From NCBI RefSeq assembly GCF_900637185.1, contig NZ_LR134352.1, forward strand, positions 1-64,000: a stretch of DNA of 64,000 nucleotides, written 5' to 3'. Position numbers and translations under genes: made by a program. The number at the start of each line of letters is the position of its first letter. The stretch's first letter is position 1. The notes under the pieces are model-generated. The model was not told the DNA's origin. It saw only the letters and a program-made list of their open reading frames with translations, and searched no databases. This DNA comes from Nocardia asteroides (GTDB lineage: Bacteria > Actinomycetota > Actinomycetes > Mycobacteriales > Mycobacteriaceae). Below are positions 9,224 to 22,149 of the stretch, in pieces.

Positions 9224-9241
9224 ATAGTGGCATACCACTAT
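9224..9241. promoter_or_regulatory. 18-bp palindrome between cynS and the channel gene
   Basis: ATAGTGG (9224-9230), CATA, CCACTAT (9235-9241): perfect 7-bp inverted arms in the shared promoter region of the two divergent genes. It is the only strong palindrome in the gap and is a candidate operator for a dimeric regulator, possibly GntR-like by its shape. The regulator is not identified in the window. Confidence 0.6.
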
Positions 9242-9323
9242 TTACGCAGCGGCAACCTTCAGTGATCGCCAGGCAATCTCGGCGGCGAAAACTACTGTGC
9301 TGGAAGAACTACGAAGGGGTTGC

Positions 9324-10148
9324 ATGTCCTATCTGAATCCGGCCGATTTCGTCGGGAAGATGATCGACGCGGGCGAGGCCAAAGCGTTCATGTCCACCCG
9401 CGACACCGTGATCCGCGCCTACATGGCCGGCGCGATCCTCGCCCTCGCCGCCGCGTTCGCGGTCACCATCACCGTCAACACCGGCGAGCCGCTGCTGGGC
9501 GCGGTGCTGTTCCCGGTCGGCTTCTGCATGCTCTACCTACTCGGATTCGACTTGCTCACCGGCGTTTTCACGCTGGTACCGCTGGCCCTGCTCGACAAGC
9601 GCCGCGGCGTCACCGTGCGCTCGATGCTGCGTAACTGGACCCTGGTCTTCATCGGCAACTTCGCCGGCGCGTTCACCGTCGCGGTGATGATGGCGATCAT
9701 CCTGACCATGGGCTTCTCCCTCGACCCCAGCGCCGTCGGCCAGAAACTGGGCGAGATCGGCGAGGCCCGCACCGTCGGCTACGCCGAACACGGCGCCGCG
9801 GGCATGCTCACCCTGTTCATCCGCGCGGTCCTGTGCAACTGGATGGTCTCCACCGGCGTGGTCGCCGCCATGATGTCCACCTCGGTGTCGGGCAAGGTCA
9901 TCGCCATGTGGATGCCCATCATGCTCTTCTTCTACATGGGCTTCGAACACTCCATCGTCAACATGTTCCTGTTCCCCTCCGGCCTCCTCCTCGGCGGCGA
10001 CTTCTCCCTCACCGACTACTTGATCTGGAACGAAATCCCCACCGTGGTAGGCAACCTCGTAGGCGGCCTCACCTTCGTCGGCCTCACCCTCTACGCCACC
10101 CACGCCCGCCCCGCCCCTTCCCGCCGCCCGGAATCCACCGAAGCTTGA
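9324..10148 (+). CDS. Formate/nitrite transporter (FNT) family channel
   Basis: I start at ATG 9324 (GAAGGGG 5 bases upstream) rather than GTG 9297. The 274-residue protein has six hydrophobic helices. Family marks are the N-terminal DFVGKMIDAGEAK, AYMAGAILALAAAFAV for helix 1, FCMLYLLGFDLLTGVFTLVPLA for the helix 2 region, RNWTLVFIGNFAGA, CNWMVSTGVVAAM and GFEHSIVNMF. The family includes FocA (formate), NirC (nitrite) and a hydrosulfide channel. The position opposite cyanase makes an inorganic anion such as nitrite or cyanate a reasonable guess, but the cargo is not shown by sequence. Confidence 0.87.
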   Translation: MSYLNPADFVGKMIDAGEAKAFMSTRDTVIRAYMAGAILALAAAFAVTITVNTGEPLLGAVLFPVGFCMLYLLGFDLLTGVFTLVPLALLDKRRGVTVRSMLRNWTLVFIGNFAGAFTVAVMMAIILTMGFSLDPSAVGQKLGEIGEARTVGYAEHGAAGMLTLFIRAVLCNWMVSTGVVAAMMSTSVSGKVIAMWMPIMLFFYMGFEHSIVNMFLFPSGLLLGGDFSLTDYLIWNEIPTVVGNLVGGLTFVGLTLYATHARPAPSRRPESTEA

Positions 10149-10164
10149 TGCTTACCGCGCGGAG

Positions 10165-10197
10165 TATCATCAGATAGCTAGTATTTGATGATAAATT
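10165..10197 (+). promoter_or_regulatory. Inverted repeat and -10 of the fic gene
   Basis: TATCATCA (10165-10172) and TGATGATA (10186-10193) are perfect 8-bp inverted arms 13 bases apart. TAAATT (10192-10197) overlaps the right arm and ends 6 bases before ATG 10204, as expected for a -10 of a leaderless mRNA. A factor bound to the repeat would cover the promoter core. Confidence 0.6.
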
Positions 10198-10203
10198 GGC
10201 ACA

Positions 10204-11400
10204 ATGTCGTCAGATGCTGCGTGGCCGTCTGTCACCTGGGAGTCCCACGACTGGACTCCGACGATTCCGGTCGAGCTACTGTCACGCCGGGTGCGGGAAC
10301 GCCACGCAGGCCCTTATCGAGCGGCGATAGCACCGCCGATCGCCGAACAGTCCGTCTGCCTACCCTCGGACGTCCTGGCCGCCGCCGATGCAGCCACCGT
10401 CGAGATAACCAGGTTCGACACCCTGGTCGGTGCCGACCTCACGCCGTTCGGCGCCATCCTGCTGCGAACCGAATCCGCGTCCTCCTCCCAGATCGAACAC
10501 CTGACCTCGGGAGCCAAGGCGATCGCGCTGGCGGAGATCGGCGGCACCGACCAGCGCAACGCGGTCGAGATCGTCGGCAATGTCCGGGCGATGCGGACGG
10601 CGATGAACGTCGCCGGCGAGATCGACGAGCGTCTGCTCCTGGAGATGCACGCCGCGCTGATGGTGCACGAGCCCGAATCGGCCGGGCGGTGGCGCTCCCA
10701 GCAGGTGTGGATCGGTGGTGACAATGTGGGCCCGCATGGTGCGGCCTTCGTCGCTCCGCATCATGCCCGCGTACCGGGTTCGATCGACGATCTGCTCCGG
10801 TTCATCCGGCGCGACGACATCCCAGCGCTGGCCCACACCGCCCTGGCGCACGCGCAATTCGAGACGATCCACCCGTTCATCGACGGCAACGGGCGGACCG
10901 GACGGGCAATGATGCACGCGATGCTGCGGTCGAAGGGCGTCACCGAGCAGGCGACAGTCCCGATCGCCGCCGGACTGCTGACCCGCGTCGACGACTACTT
11001 CGCCGCACTCACCGCCTATCGGGCCGGCGACCTGGCGCCGATCGTGCACCAAGTCGCCGAAGCCACCTTGATCGCACTCGGCAACGCCCGTCTGCTGGTG
11101 GCCGACATCCACCGAATCCGCGAACGGTGGGAATCGGTTGTCCGCGCCCGTCGCGGATCCACCCCGTGGCGCCTGATCGACGTCGCCCTGCGCCAACCGG
11201 TCTTCGACGCCACCACCGCCGCCGACGCACTCGGCATCACCGACTCCAATGCGGTACGCGCCATCAACGCCCTCGTCGACGTCGGCGTACTCACCGAATT
11301 CACCGGCATGCGCCGCAATCGCCTCTGGCAGGCGAGAGAAGTCCTCGACGCACTCGACGACTTCGCCCGCCGAGCAGGCAAACGCACACCCGCAACCTGA
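10204..11400 (+). CDS. Fic-domain protein with C-terminal winged helix
   Basis: Fic proteins usually transfer AMP to target proteins. The 398-residue protein carries the full active-site motif HPFIDGNGRTGR (His223 to Arg234). An N-terminal inhibitory-helix motif is present as SSQIEH (Ser94 to Glu98), with His99 where Gly or Asn is usual, so this is a class II, self-inhibited type. QQVWIGG and GAAFVAPHHARVP are the flap region of standalone Fic proteins. The last ~90 residues (ATTAADALGITDSNAVRAINALVDVGVL) look like a winged helix and could bind DNA. No separate antitoxin gene is next to it. Target unknown. Confidence 0.9.
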   Translation: MSSDAAWPSVTWESHDWTPTIPVELLSRRVRERHAGPYRAAIAPPIAEQSVCLPSDVLAAADAATVEITRFDTLVGADLTPFGAILLRTESASSSQIEHLTSGAKAIALAEIGGTDQRNAVEIVGNVRAMRTAMNVAGEIDERLLLEMHAALMVHEPESAGRWRSQQVWIGGDNVGPHGAAFVAPHHARVPGSIDDLLRFIRRDDIPALAHTALAHAQFETIHPFIDGNGRTGRAMMHAMLRSKGVTEQATVPIAAGLLTRVDDYFAALTAYRAGDLAPIVHQVAEATLIALGNARLLVADIHRIRERWESVVRARRGSTPWRLIDVALRQPVFDATTAADALGITDSNAVRAINALVDVGVLTEFTGMRRNRLWQAREVLDALDDFARRAGKRTPAT

Positions 11401-11450
11401 CAGCATCGCTATTCTGAATGGCCCGGTGTGGCGTGACTCAGGTGGTGAAA

Positions 11451-12245
11451 GTGCACGATCCGATGGCAGATATCGAACGGGCGCTGGCCGCTCAGGTCGG
11501 CTGGAATTGGGTCGACGACCATCTGATATACGCCTGCGAGATGCTGTCGCGGCTCCGGGAGGGTGGGATGGCGGCGCTCGCGCCGCACACGACCTCGATC
11601 GTCTTGGACGAGCAGGAGACCTGCTTCGGGGAGGGTCAGGGAATGTGGGCGGCGTTTCGCAGTCCGGAGTTGCCGCCTCCGCCGCCCGCTGTCGCCACCC
11701 CGGTGATCGCGGCTGTCGTCCCCCACGCCCCGGTCGTCGTACCGCCGCGCGGCAGCTCGGTCCGCGATATGCAGCGGGCCCGTACGGCGGCGAACGCCGC
11801 GGCTTTCAACGCTCGCCGTCGGAACGAACATATGGCGGTCCATATGGTGCGAGCGGCGGCCGAGGCGGCTCGAGCCGCGAACGCCGCGGCGGCTGCGGCG
11901 CGTGATCAGGCGATGCAACCACGCTGGTTCGCCGAGCCGAGCGGCACCATCACCCTCACGAATCTCCGCATTCACCTCACCAACCAATACCGCTCCTCGC
12001 GAATCCCGCTCGCGGCGTTGGAACACCTCGAGCTGACGCAACCCGACCGGCTGCGAATCCGGTTCACGGAAGCGAACACATCGCACTATCTGGAATTGGC
12101 GACACCGTGGGCGACACCGATATTCCTCGTCGCCGGCCATGCGAGATTTCCCCATCACCCGCAATTGATCAGCGGCTCGTGGCTACCCCCTGGATTCGAG
12201 GAACGCTGTCACATCGCGGGCAAAGTCTGCCCACGCGTCCGCTGA
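11451..12245 (+). CDS. Unknown protein, paralogue B with Ala-rich coiled-coil insert
   Basis: The GTG at 11451 follows GGTGGTGAAA and gives VHDPMADIERAL, matching paralogue A (6163); an in-frame ATG at 11418 would add 11 residues. The product has 264 residues. The first 75 and last 110 residues resemble the other copy (GWNWVDDHLIYAC; QPRWFAEPSGTITLTNLRIHL; GFEERCHIAGKVCPRVR). The middle differs: a proline-rich stretch followed by an Ala/Arg/Glu-rich helix (RAAAEAARAANAAAAAARDQ), probably coiled-coil. It is the last plus-strand gene before the convergent rpoC. Function unknown. Confidence 0.75.
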   Translation: MHDPMADIERALAAQVGWNWVDDHLIYACEMLSRLREGGMAALAPHTTSIVLDEQETCFGEGQGMWAAFRSPELPPPPPAVATPVIAAVVPHAPVVVPPRGSSVRDMQRARTAANAAAFNARRRNEHMAVHMVRAAAEAARAANAAAAAARDQAMQPRWFAEPSGTITLTNLRIHLTNQYRSSRIPLAALEHLELTQPDRLRIRFTEANTSHYLELATPWATPIFLVAGHARFPHHPQLISGSWLPPGFEERCHIAGKVCPRVR

Positions 12246-12257
12246 TCCGGAAACGAC

Positions 12258-12292
12258 GAACGCCCCGCTCCTGGCGAAGGAGCGGGGCGTTC
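12258..12292. terminator. Strong hairpin between paralogue B and rpoC
   Basis: A perfect 14-bp stem (GAACGCCCCGCTCC, loop TGGCGAA, then the complement) lies between two convergent genes, 11 bases past the rpoC stop. No long T run follows on either strand. It probably ends rpoBC transcription and may serve both directions. Confidence 0.8.
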
Positions 12293-12302
12293 GGGTTACT
12301 GC

Positions 12303-16256
<3,954 letters not shown>

Positions 16257-16355
16257 GTAACTTCCTTTCCCCTGTTCGGGTCGAATTCGAGCAAAAGTTC
16301 ACTAGTTGATCGTGCGCGGTGCGCGGTGCGGGCGAGCCCGCACCGCGCATACCAC

Positions 16356-19300
16356 CTAGTTCGCCAGATCGTCGACGGTGGCCGCTTCGTTCCTGGACAG
16401 GTTGATGCCCAGGTTCGCCGCGGCGCGCTCCAGATCCTCGTCGTCGCCGTCACGCATCTCGATCGCGGCGCCGTCCGAGGACAGCACTTCCACGTTGAGG
16501 CACAGCGACTGGAGTTCCTTGAGGAGCACCTTGAACGACTCCGGAATGCCCGGCTCCGGAATGTTCTCGCCCTTGACGATCGCCTCGTAGACCTTCACGC
16601 GGCCCACCACGTCGTCGGACTTGATGGTCAGGAGTTCCTGCAGCGTGTACGCCGCGCCGTAGGCCTGCATGGCCCAGCACTCCATCTCACCGAAACGCTG
16701 ACCACCGAACTGCGCCTTACCACCCAGCGGCTGCTGCGTGATCATCGAGTACGGGCCGGTCGAACGGGCGTGGATCTTGTCGTCGACCAGGTGGTGCAGC
16801 TTCAGGATGTACATGTAACCGACCGCGACCGGGTACGGGAACGGCTCGCCGGAGCGGCCGTCGAACAGGGTCGCCTTGCCGTTCTCGTCGACCATGCGCT
16901 CACCGTCGCGGTTGGGCAGGGTCGAGCCGAGCAGACCGGTCAGCTCCTCGTCGCGGGCACCGTCGAAGACGGGGGTCGCGATGTTGGAGTCGGCCGGGGC
17001 GCCCAGCATCTCCTCCGGCAGCGACTGCGCCCAGTCGGGGCGAGTGCCGTCGGCGGCGACGTCGACGTTCCAGCCGGCCTTACCGATCCAGCCCAGGTGG
17101 GTCTCCAGGATCTGGCCGATGTTCATACGACGCGGAACACCGTGGGTGTTCAGGATGATGTCGACCGGGGTGCCGTCGGGCATGAACGGCATGTCCTCGG
17201 TGGGGAGGATCTTGCCGATGACGCCCTTGTTGCCGTGGCGACCGGCGAGCTTGTCGCCGTCCTGGATCTTGCGCTTCTGGGCCACGTAGACGCGGACCAG
17301 CTCGTTCACGCCGGGAGGCAGATCGTCGTCGTCCTCGCGCGAGAACACGCGGATGCCGATGACCTTGCCGGACTCGCCGTGGGGCACCTTCAGCGAGGTG
17401 TCGCGCACCTCGCGCGCCTTCTCACCGAAGATCGCGCGGAGCAGGCGCTCCTCGGGGGTCAGCTCGGTCTCGCCCTTCGGGGTGACCTTGCCGACCAGGA
17501 TGTCGCCGTCGCGAACCTCGGCGCCGATGCGGATGATGCCGCGCTCGTCCAGGTCGGCCAGCACCTCGTCGGAGACGTTCGGGATGTCCCGGGTGATCTC
17601 CTCGGCGCCCAGCTTGGTGTCGCGGGCGTCGATCTCGTGCTCTTCGATGTGGATCGAGGTGAGGACGTCCTCTTCCACGAGGCGCTGCGACAGGATGATC
17701 GCGTCCTCGTAGTTGTGGCCTTCCCACGGCATGACGGCGACAAGAAGGTTCTTGCCGAGCGCCATCTCACCGTTCTCGGTGCAGGGGCCGTCCGCGAGGA
17801 CCTGCCCCTTCTCCACCCGCTGGCCCTCGTCCACGATCGGACGCTGGTTGGAGCAGGTGCCCTGGTTGGAGCGGTTGAACTTGCGCATCCGGTAGGACTT
17901 GCGGCTGCCGTCGTCGGCCATCACGGTGACGTAGTCGGCCGAGACCTCCTCGACCACACCCGGCTTCTCGTTCACCACGACATCGCCGGCGTCGACCGCG
18001 GCGCGCAGCTCCATGCCGGTGCCCACGATCGGGGACTCGGAACGGATCAGCGGCACGGCCTGACGCTGCATGTTCGCGCCCATGAGGGCACGGTTGGCGT
18101 CGTCGTGCTCGAGGAACGGGATCATGGCCGTCGCGACCGACACCATCTGGCGCGGCGAGATGTCCATGTAGTCGACCTGCGACGGGTTGACGAACTCGAC
18201 CTCTTCACCGGCGCGGCGCACGAGGACGCGGTCCTCGATGAAGCGGCCCTCGGCGTCGACCGGCGAGTTGGCCTGCGCGCGGACGTAGCGATCTTCCTCG
18301 TCGGCGGTCAGGTACTTGACCTCGTCGGTGACCTTGCCGTCGACGACCCGGCGGTACGGGGTCTCGATGAAGCCGAACGGGTTGACCCGCGCGTACACCG
18401 ACAGCGAACCGATCAGGCCGATGTTCGGGCCTTCCGGGGTCTCGATCGGGCACATGCGGCCGTAGTGCGACGGGTGGACGTCTCGGACTTCCAGGCCGGC
18501 GCGCTCACGGGACAGACCACCCGGGCCCAGCGCCGACAGGCGGCGCTTGTGGGTCAGACCCGACAGCGGGTTGTTCTGGTCCATGAACTGCGACAGCTGG
18601 GAGGTTCCGAAGAACTCCTTGATCGCGGCGACGACCGGGCGGATGTTGATCAGGGTCTGCGGCGTGATCGCCTCGACGTCCTGGGTGGTCATCCGCTCGC
18701 GGACCACGCGCTCCATGCGGGACAGGCCCACGCGGATCTGGTTCTGGATCAGCTCGCCGACGGTGCGCAGACGACGGTTGCCGAAGTGGTCGATGTCGTC
18801 GATCTCGACGGGGACCTCTTCGCCGCCGGGGGCGGTCATGTTGCGATCACCGGCGTGCAGACGCACCAGGTACTCGATGGTGGTGACGATGTCTTCCTTC
18901 GTCAGCACCGAGCTGGTGACCGGCTCGTGCACGTGGATGCCGAGCTTCTTGTTGATCTTGTAGCGACCGACGCGCGCCAGGTCGTAGCGCTTCTCCTTGA
19001 AGAACAGGTTCTCCAGCAGGGTCTGCGCGGACTCCTTGGTCGGCGGCTCGCCCGGACGCAGCTTGCGGTAGATGTCGAGCAGCGCCTCGTCCTGGCCGGG
19101 CGTGCTGTCCTTCTCCAGGGTGGACATCATGATCTCGGAGAAGCCGAAACGCTCGACGATCTCCTCGGTGGTCCAGCCCAGCGCCTTCAGCAGCACGGTG
19201 ACCGGCTGACGGCGCTTGCGGTCGATGCGCACGCCGACGGTGTCGCGCTTGTCGACGTCGAATTCCAGCCACGCGCCGCGCGACGGGATGACGCGCACGC

Positions 19301-19856
19301 TGTGCAGGTCCTTCTCGGTGCCCTTGTCGATCGAGTGATCGAAGTAGACGCCGGGCGAACGCACCAGCTGCGAGACGACGACGCGCTCGGTGCCGTTGAT
19401 GATGAACGTGCCCTTGTCGGTCATCATCGGGAAGTCACCCATGAAGACCGTCTGGCTCTTGATCTCACCGGTGTTGTTGTTGATGAACTCCGCGGTGACG
19501 AACAGCGGCGCCGCGTAGGTCATGTCCTTCTCTTTGCACTCTTCGATGGAGGCCTTGACCTCTTCGAAGCGCGGGTCCGAGAACGACAGGGACATCGAAC
19601 CGGAGAAGTCCTCGATCGGCGAGAGCTCCTCGAGCACCTCCTCCAAGCCGCCTGCGAGACCGACGTCGCCGCGTGCGGCCGCCTTCTCACGCCAGTCGGG
19701 GGTACCGACCAACCAGGCGAACGAGTCCGTTTGTAGGTCGAGAAGTCCGGGCACCTCCAAGGGCTCACGGATCTTCGCGAACGAAACCCTCAACGGGGCT
19801 CCGGGGATTCCAGCCTTGGTCTGGGTGGAGACTGCCAAGATGCGTCCTTCCAGCAC
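16356..19856 (-). CDS. rpoB: RNA polymerase beta subunit, rifamycin-sensitive type
   Basis: This is the 1166-residue beta subunit. The GTG start at 19856 gives the N-terminus [15 protein letters not shown], like the mycobacterial proteins (LEGCILA). The rifamycin region (residues about 417-443) reads [20 protein letters not shown] and so on, with Asp426, His436 and Ser441 at the positions equivalent to E. coli 516, 526 and 531. All are the sensitive residues, so this is not an RpoB2-type resistant copy. The catalytic-site segment [12 protein letters not shown] is intact. It is followed by rpoC. A promoter with perfect -35 lies about 170 bases upstream, giving a long leader. Confidence 0.98.
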   Translation of the reverse strand: MLEGRILAVSTQTKAGIPGAPLRVSFAKIREPLEVPGLLDLQTDSFAWLVGTPDWREKAAARGDVGLAGGLEEVLEELSPIEDFSGSMSLSFSDPRFEEVKASIEECKEKDMTYAAPLFVTAEFINNNTGEIKSQTVFMGDFPMMTDKGTFIINGTERVVVSQLVRSPGVYFDHSIDKGTEKDLHSVRVIPSRGAWLEFDVDKRDTVGVRIDRKRRQPVTVLLKALGWTTEEIVERFGFSEIMMSTLEKDSTPGQDEALLDIYRKLRPGEPPTKESAQTLLENLFFKEKRYDLARVGRYKINKKLGIHVHEPVTSSVLTKEDIVTTIEYLVRLHAGDRNMTAPGGEEVPVEIDDIDHFGNRRLRTVGELIQNQIRVGLSRMERVVRERMTTQDVEAITPQTLINIRPVVAAIKEFFGTSQLSQFMDQNNPLSGLTHKRRLSALGPGGLSRERAGLEVRDVHPSHYGRMCPIETPEGPNIGLIGSLSVYARVNPFGFIETPYRRVVDGKVTDEVKYLTADEEDRYVRAQANSPVDAEGRFIEDRVLVRRAGEEVEFVNPSQVDYMDISPRQMVSVATAMIPFLEHDDANRALMGANMQRQAVPLIRSESPIVGTGMELRAAVDAGDVVVNEKPGVVEEVSADYVTVMADDGSRKSYRMRKFNRSNQGTCSNQRPIVDEGQRVEKGQVLADGPCTENGEMALGKNLLVAVMPWEGHNYEDAIILSQRLVEEDVLTSIHIEEHEIDARDTKLGAEEITRDIPNVSDEVLADLDERGIIRIGAEVRDGDILVGKVTPKGETELTPEERLLRAIFGEKAREVRDTSLKVPHGESGKVIGIRVFSREDDDDLPPGVNELVRVYVAQKRKIQDGDKLAGRHGNKGVIGKILPTEDMPFMPDGTPVDIILNTHGVPRRMNIGQILETHLGWIGKAGWNVDVAADGTRPDWAQSLPEEMLGAPADSNIATPVFDGARDEELTGLLGSTLPNRDGERMVDENGKATLFDGRSGEPFPYPVAVGYMYILKLHHLVDDKIHARSTGPYSMITQQPLGGKAQFGGQRFGEMECWAMQAYGAAYTLQELLTIKSDDVVGRVKVYEAIVKGENIPEPGIPESFKVLLKELQSLCLNVEVLSSDGAAIEMRDGDDEDLERAAANLGINLSRNEAATVDDLAN

Positions 19857-20022
19857 CTCACGCGCGTCGCGTGGTGGTCCGCGACCGTCGCTTGTCTGCT
19901 ACGAATTCCGCTGGTTACAACCCGAACGAAACCCGAACAGGCAGCATCGGAAGTAACACCGGAAGGTGGAACTTTCGTGTGCGAATCAAGGTGTGGACAG
20001 GAGGCAGCCAGCGCAACGTCCA

Positions 20023-20052
20023 AACTTACACCCACAGAGAGAGGGGTGTCAA
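20023..20052 (-). promoter_or_regulatory. Main rpoB promoter candidate
   Basis: On the minus strand TTGACA (20052-20047) is followed after 18 bp by TAAGTT (20028-20023). The -35 is a perfect housekeeping sigma match. Start of transcription would be near 20016, about 160 bases before the rpoB GTG. Confidence 0.7.
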
Positions 20053-20264
20053 CATACCATCCGTGCGACTGCTCACACGGCAAACGCGCCGAACTCCCGT
20101 GACGCTGGCCGCGTCGGGCGCCTGGGCGCTGGAGCCCCTGTAACAGCTGACGCTGCTGTGAATAGGGTGACGGTTCGCGCGCGCCTCGTCAAGTGCCGCG
20201 GCCGCGCCTGTCCGAGAAGTGAGATCGCCTGCCGCGCTGGGCATCCCCCGCCGGAACCGCGGCT

Positions 20265-20294
20265 ATTTTACCCGCGACACGCCGCAGACGCCAA
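20265..20294 (-). promoter_or_regulatory. Possible second rpoB promoter
   Basis: On the minus strand TTGGCG (20294-20289) and TAAAAT (20270-20265) are 18 bp apart, just downstream of the mkl terminator. The -10 is good and the -35 moderate. Two tandem rpoB promoters are common in actinomycetes. Confidence 0.45.
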
Positions 20295-20341
20295 CCAGGG
20301 AAACCGCCGTTCAGACGTTGTTTTCCGGCCCGGAACGCCGC

Positions 20342-20370
20342 GGAGCCCCGGCCGTGAGGGCCGGGGCTCC
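20342..20370 (-). terminator. Hairpin after mkl
   Basis: A perfect 12-bp GC stem (GGAGCCCCGGCC, 5-base loop GTGAG, complement) lies 20 bases past the mkl stop. There is no T tract. It separates mkl from the rpoB promoters. Confidence 0.7.
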
Positions 20371-20389
20371 ACCTACGCGAGAAACTCGC

Positions 20390-21460
20390 TCAGCCGTTGA
20401 TCTGGCCGTGCGGAATCGTCTTCGTGTCGAACGACTGGGTGGGGTGCTCGCTGCCGTAGGCGGCCATCACCTGGGTGTCGTCGGACTGGTCGAGCGACTC
20501 CCGGATCGCCACCTGGGCGGCGTGCGGCAGGGTGTGCATGATCTCGCGCACACGGGCCTGACGGCGGAAGACCGCCTGGCGAACCGGCATGCCCGGCTCC
20601 GCCTTCATCTGCGGGATGATGCCCTCGATCTCCTCGGCGCCACCGTGGTGGTGACCGGCGTCGACGAGCGCCTGCTCGCGCGCCATCTGCGCCTCGTCCT
20701 TCTCCTCGGACATGCCGATCGGGCCGATCATGCGGCCGTTGAGGAACTGCTTGACCACCGGCTCGTCGCTGGTGAGCAGCACCTCGCGGGGGCCGAACAT
20801 GACCAGCTGACGGCGGAAGAGCATGCCGATGTTGTCCGGCACGGTACGAGCCAGGTTGATGTTGTGGGTCACGATCAGGATCGTGGCGTCGATCTGCGCG
20901 TTGATGTTCAGCAGCAGCTGCGCCAGGTACGAGGTACGCACCGGGTCCAGACCGGAGTCGGGCTCGTCGACCAGGATGATCTGCGGGTCGAGCACCAGGG
21001 CGCGGGCCAGGCCGGCACGCTTGCGCATACCGCCGGAGATCTCGCCGGGCAGCTTGCCCTCGGCGCCGAGCAGACCGGTCAGCTCGAGCTTCTCCATCAC
21101 GATCTGCCGGATCTCGGTTTCCGACTTCTTCGTGTGCTCCCGCAGCGGGAAGGCGATGTTGTCGAACAGGTTCATCGAGCCGAACAGCGCGCCGTCCTGG
21201 AAGAGGACGCCGAACAGTTTGCGGATCTCGTAGAGCTCCTTGTTGGAGCAGGTGGTGATATCGGTGCCATCGATGAAGATGGAGCCGCGCTCGGGCCGCA
21301 GCAGGCCGATCAGCGACTTCAGGAACACCGACTTACCCGTACCAGAAGGGCCGAGCAGAGCGCTCACCTCACCCGAAGGGAGCGTGATCGACACGTCCTG
21401 CCAAATTCGCTGCGAACCGAATGATTTGGTTACACCCTCGGTCCTGACCTCGACGCCCAC
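20390..21460 (-). CDS. mkl: Mce-transporter ATPase (Mkl/MlaF-like ABC protein)
   Basis: This ATP-binding protein powers Mce lipid importers in mycolic-acid bacteria. I choose GTG 21460 because GGAGG lies 4 bases upstream; a frame open to 21487 would place that site inside the gene. The product has 356 residues. Walker A is GPSGTGKS, the signature is ISGGMRKRAGLARAL, and Walker B is IILVDEPDSGLDP. The C-terminal ~100 residues, with HHHGGAEEIEGIIPQM, are the extra regulatory tail typical of Mkl. Location between rplL and rpoB matches M. tuberculosis Rv0655. The permease and Mce genes are elsewhere. Confidence 0.9.
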   Translation of the reverse strand: MGVEVRTEGVTKSFGSQRIWQDVSITLPSGEVSALLGPSGTGKSVFLKSLIGLLRPERGSIFIDGTDITTCSNKELYEIRKLFGVLFQDGALFGSMNLFDNIAFPLREHTKKSETEIRQIVMEKLELTGLLGAEGKLPGEISGGMRKRAGLARALVLDPQIILVDEPDSGLDPVRTSYLAQLLLNINAQIDATILIVTHNINLARTVPDNIGMLFRRQLVMFGPREVLLTSDEPVVKQFLNGRMIGPIGMSEEKDEAQMAREQALVDAGHHHGGAEEIEGIIPQMKAEPGMPVRQAVFRRQARVREIMHTLPHAAQVAIRESLDQSDDTQVMAAYGSEHPTQSFDTKTIPHGQING

Positions 21461-21651
21461 GCTACCTCCATTGTTCCCTGCGAGCACCCCACCCTGCTGA
21501 CCGCGCGCTCACATCACGGCGGTGCGTCACGACACTGTGGGTCCGGTCACTGTATCCCATCAGTGAGACGGGGCACACCCCTACATGACCGAAGAGTAAC
21601 CCGCCCTGTCGATACAGCGCGTATCACCTTCCCATGTCGGGAAAAATGACA

Positions 21652-21681
21652 AACGGGCGGCCCTCGAAAGGGCCGCCCGTT
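21652..21681 (-). terminator. Intrinsic terminator of rplJ-rplL
   Basis: A 13-bp perfect stem (AACGGGCGGCCCT, tetraloop CGAA, complement) lies just past the rplL stop. On the minus strand it is followed by TGTCATTTTTCCC, giving a T tract, so this is a standard intrinsic terminator. Confidence 0.85.
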
Positions 21682-21702
21682 CGCAAAACGCGAAGCGCGG
21701 AA

Positions 21703-22089
21703 TTACTTGACCGCGACCTTGGCGCCGGCCTCTTCCAGCTTGGCCTTGGCAGCCTCGGCGGCCTCCTTCGAGACCTTCTCCAGGATCGGCTTCGGGGCAC
21801 CCTCGACCAGGTCCTTGGCTTCCTTCAGGCCCAGGCCGGAGACGATCTCACGGACCACCTTGATGACCTGGATCTTCTTGTCGCCCGCACCCTCGAGGAT
21901 GACGTCGAACTCGTCCTGCTCCTCGGCGGCGTCAGCGGCGGCCGGGGCGGCACCCGCGGCGGCAACGGCGACGGGGGCAGCAGCGGTGACCTCGAACTTC
22001 TCCTCGAACGCCTTCACGAAGGAGGACAGCTCCAGGAGGGTCATCTCCGAGAAAACGTCGAGCAGCTCTTCGGTGGACAGCTTGGCCAT
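21703..22089 (-). CDS. rplL: Ribosomal protein L7/L12
   Basis: The 128-residue protein forms the mobile stalk of the large ribosomal subunit. It has the N-terminal dimerisation helix ([29 protein letters not shown]), an Ala-rich hinge (residues about 35-55) and the factor-binding C-terminal domain ([37 protein letters not shown]). It follows rplJ by 60 bases and a GAAAGGAA site precedes the ATG. The expected acidic composition is present. Confidence 0.98.
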   Translation of the reverse strand: MAKLSTEELLDVFSEMTLLELSSFVKAFEEKFEVTAAAPVAVAAAGAAPAAADAAEEQDEFDVILEGAGDKKIQVIKVVREIVSGLGLKEAKDLVEGAPKPILEKVSKEAAEAAKAKLEEAGAKVAVK

Positions 22090-22149
22090 GATTGTTCCTT
22101 TCGGTGGTGAATGTCTGTGTGCGCGGGCGGTAACACCCGAGCGGGGGTA

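Larger units (their letters stand above)
19857..20341 (-). promoter_or_regulatory. Gene-free rpoB leader and promoter region
   Basis: No gene is supported in the 533 bases between rpoB and mkl; frames here lack coding character. The interval holds the mkl terminator, two promoter candidates reading into rpoB, and an untranslated leader of about 160 bases. I see no recognisable riboswitch or ribosomal-protein leader motif in it. Confidence 0.55.

Noticed and set aside
10204..11400. Fic gene as part of a toxin-antitoxin pair
   Set aside because: No small antitoxin gene is adjacent; the inhibitory motif is internal to the protein.
16326..19736. 1136-codon open frame opposite rpoB
   Set aside because: Same reason: it is a shadow of rpoB with no recognisable motif or ribosome site.
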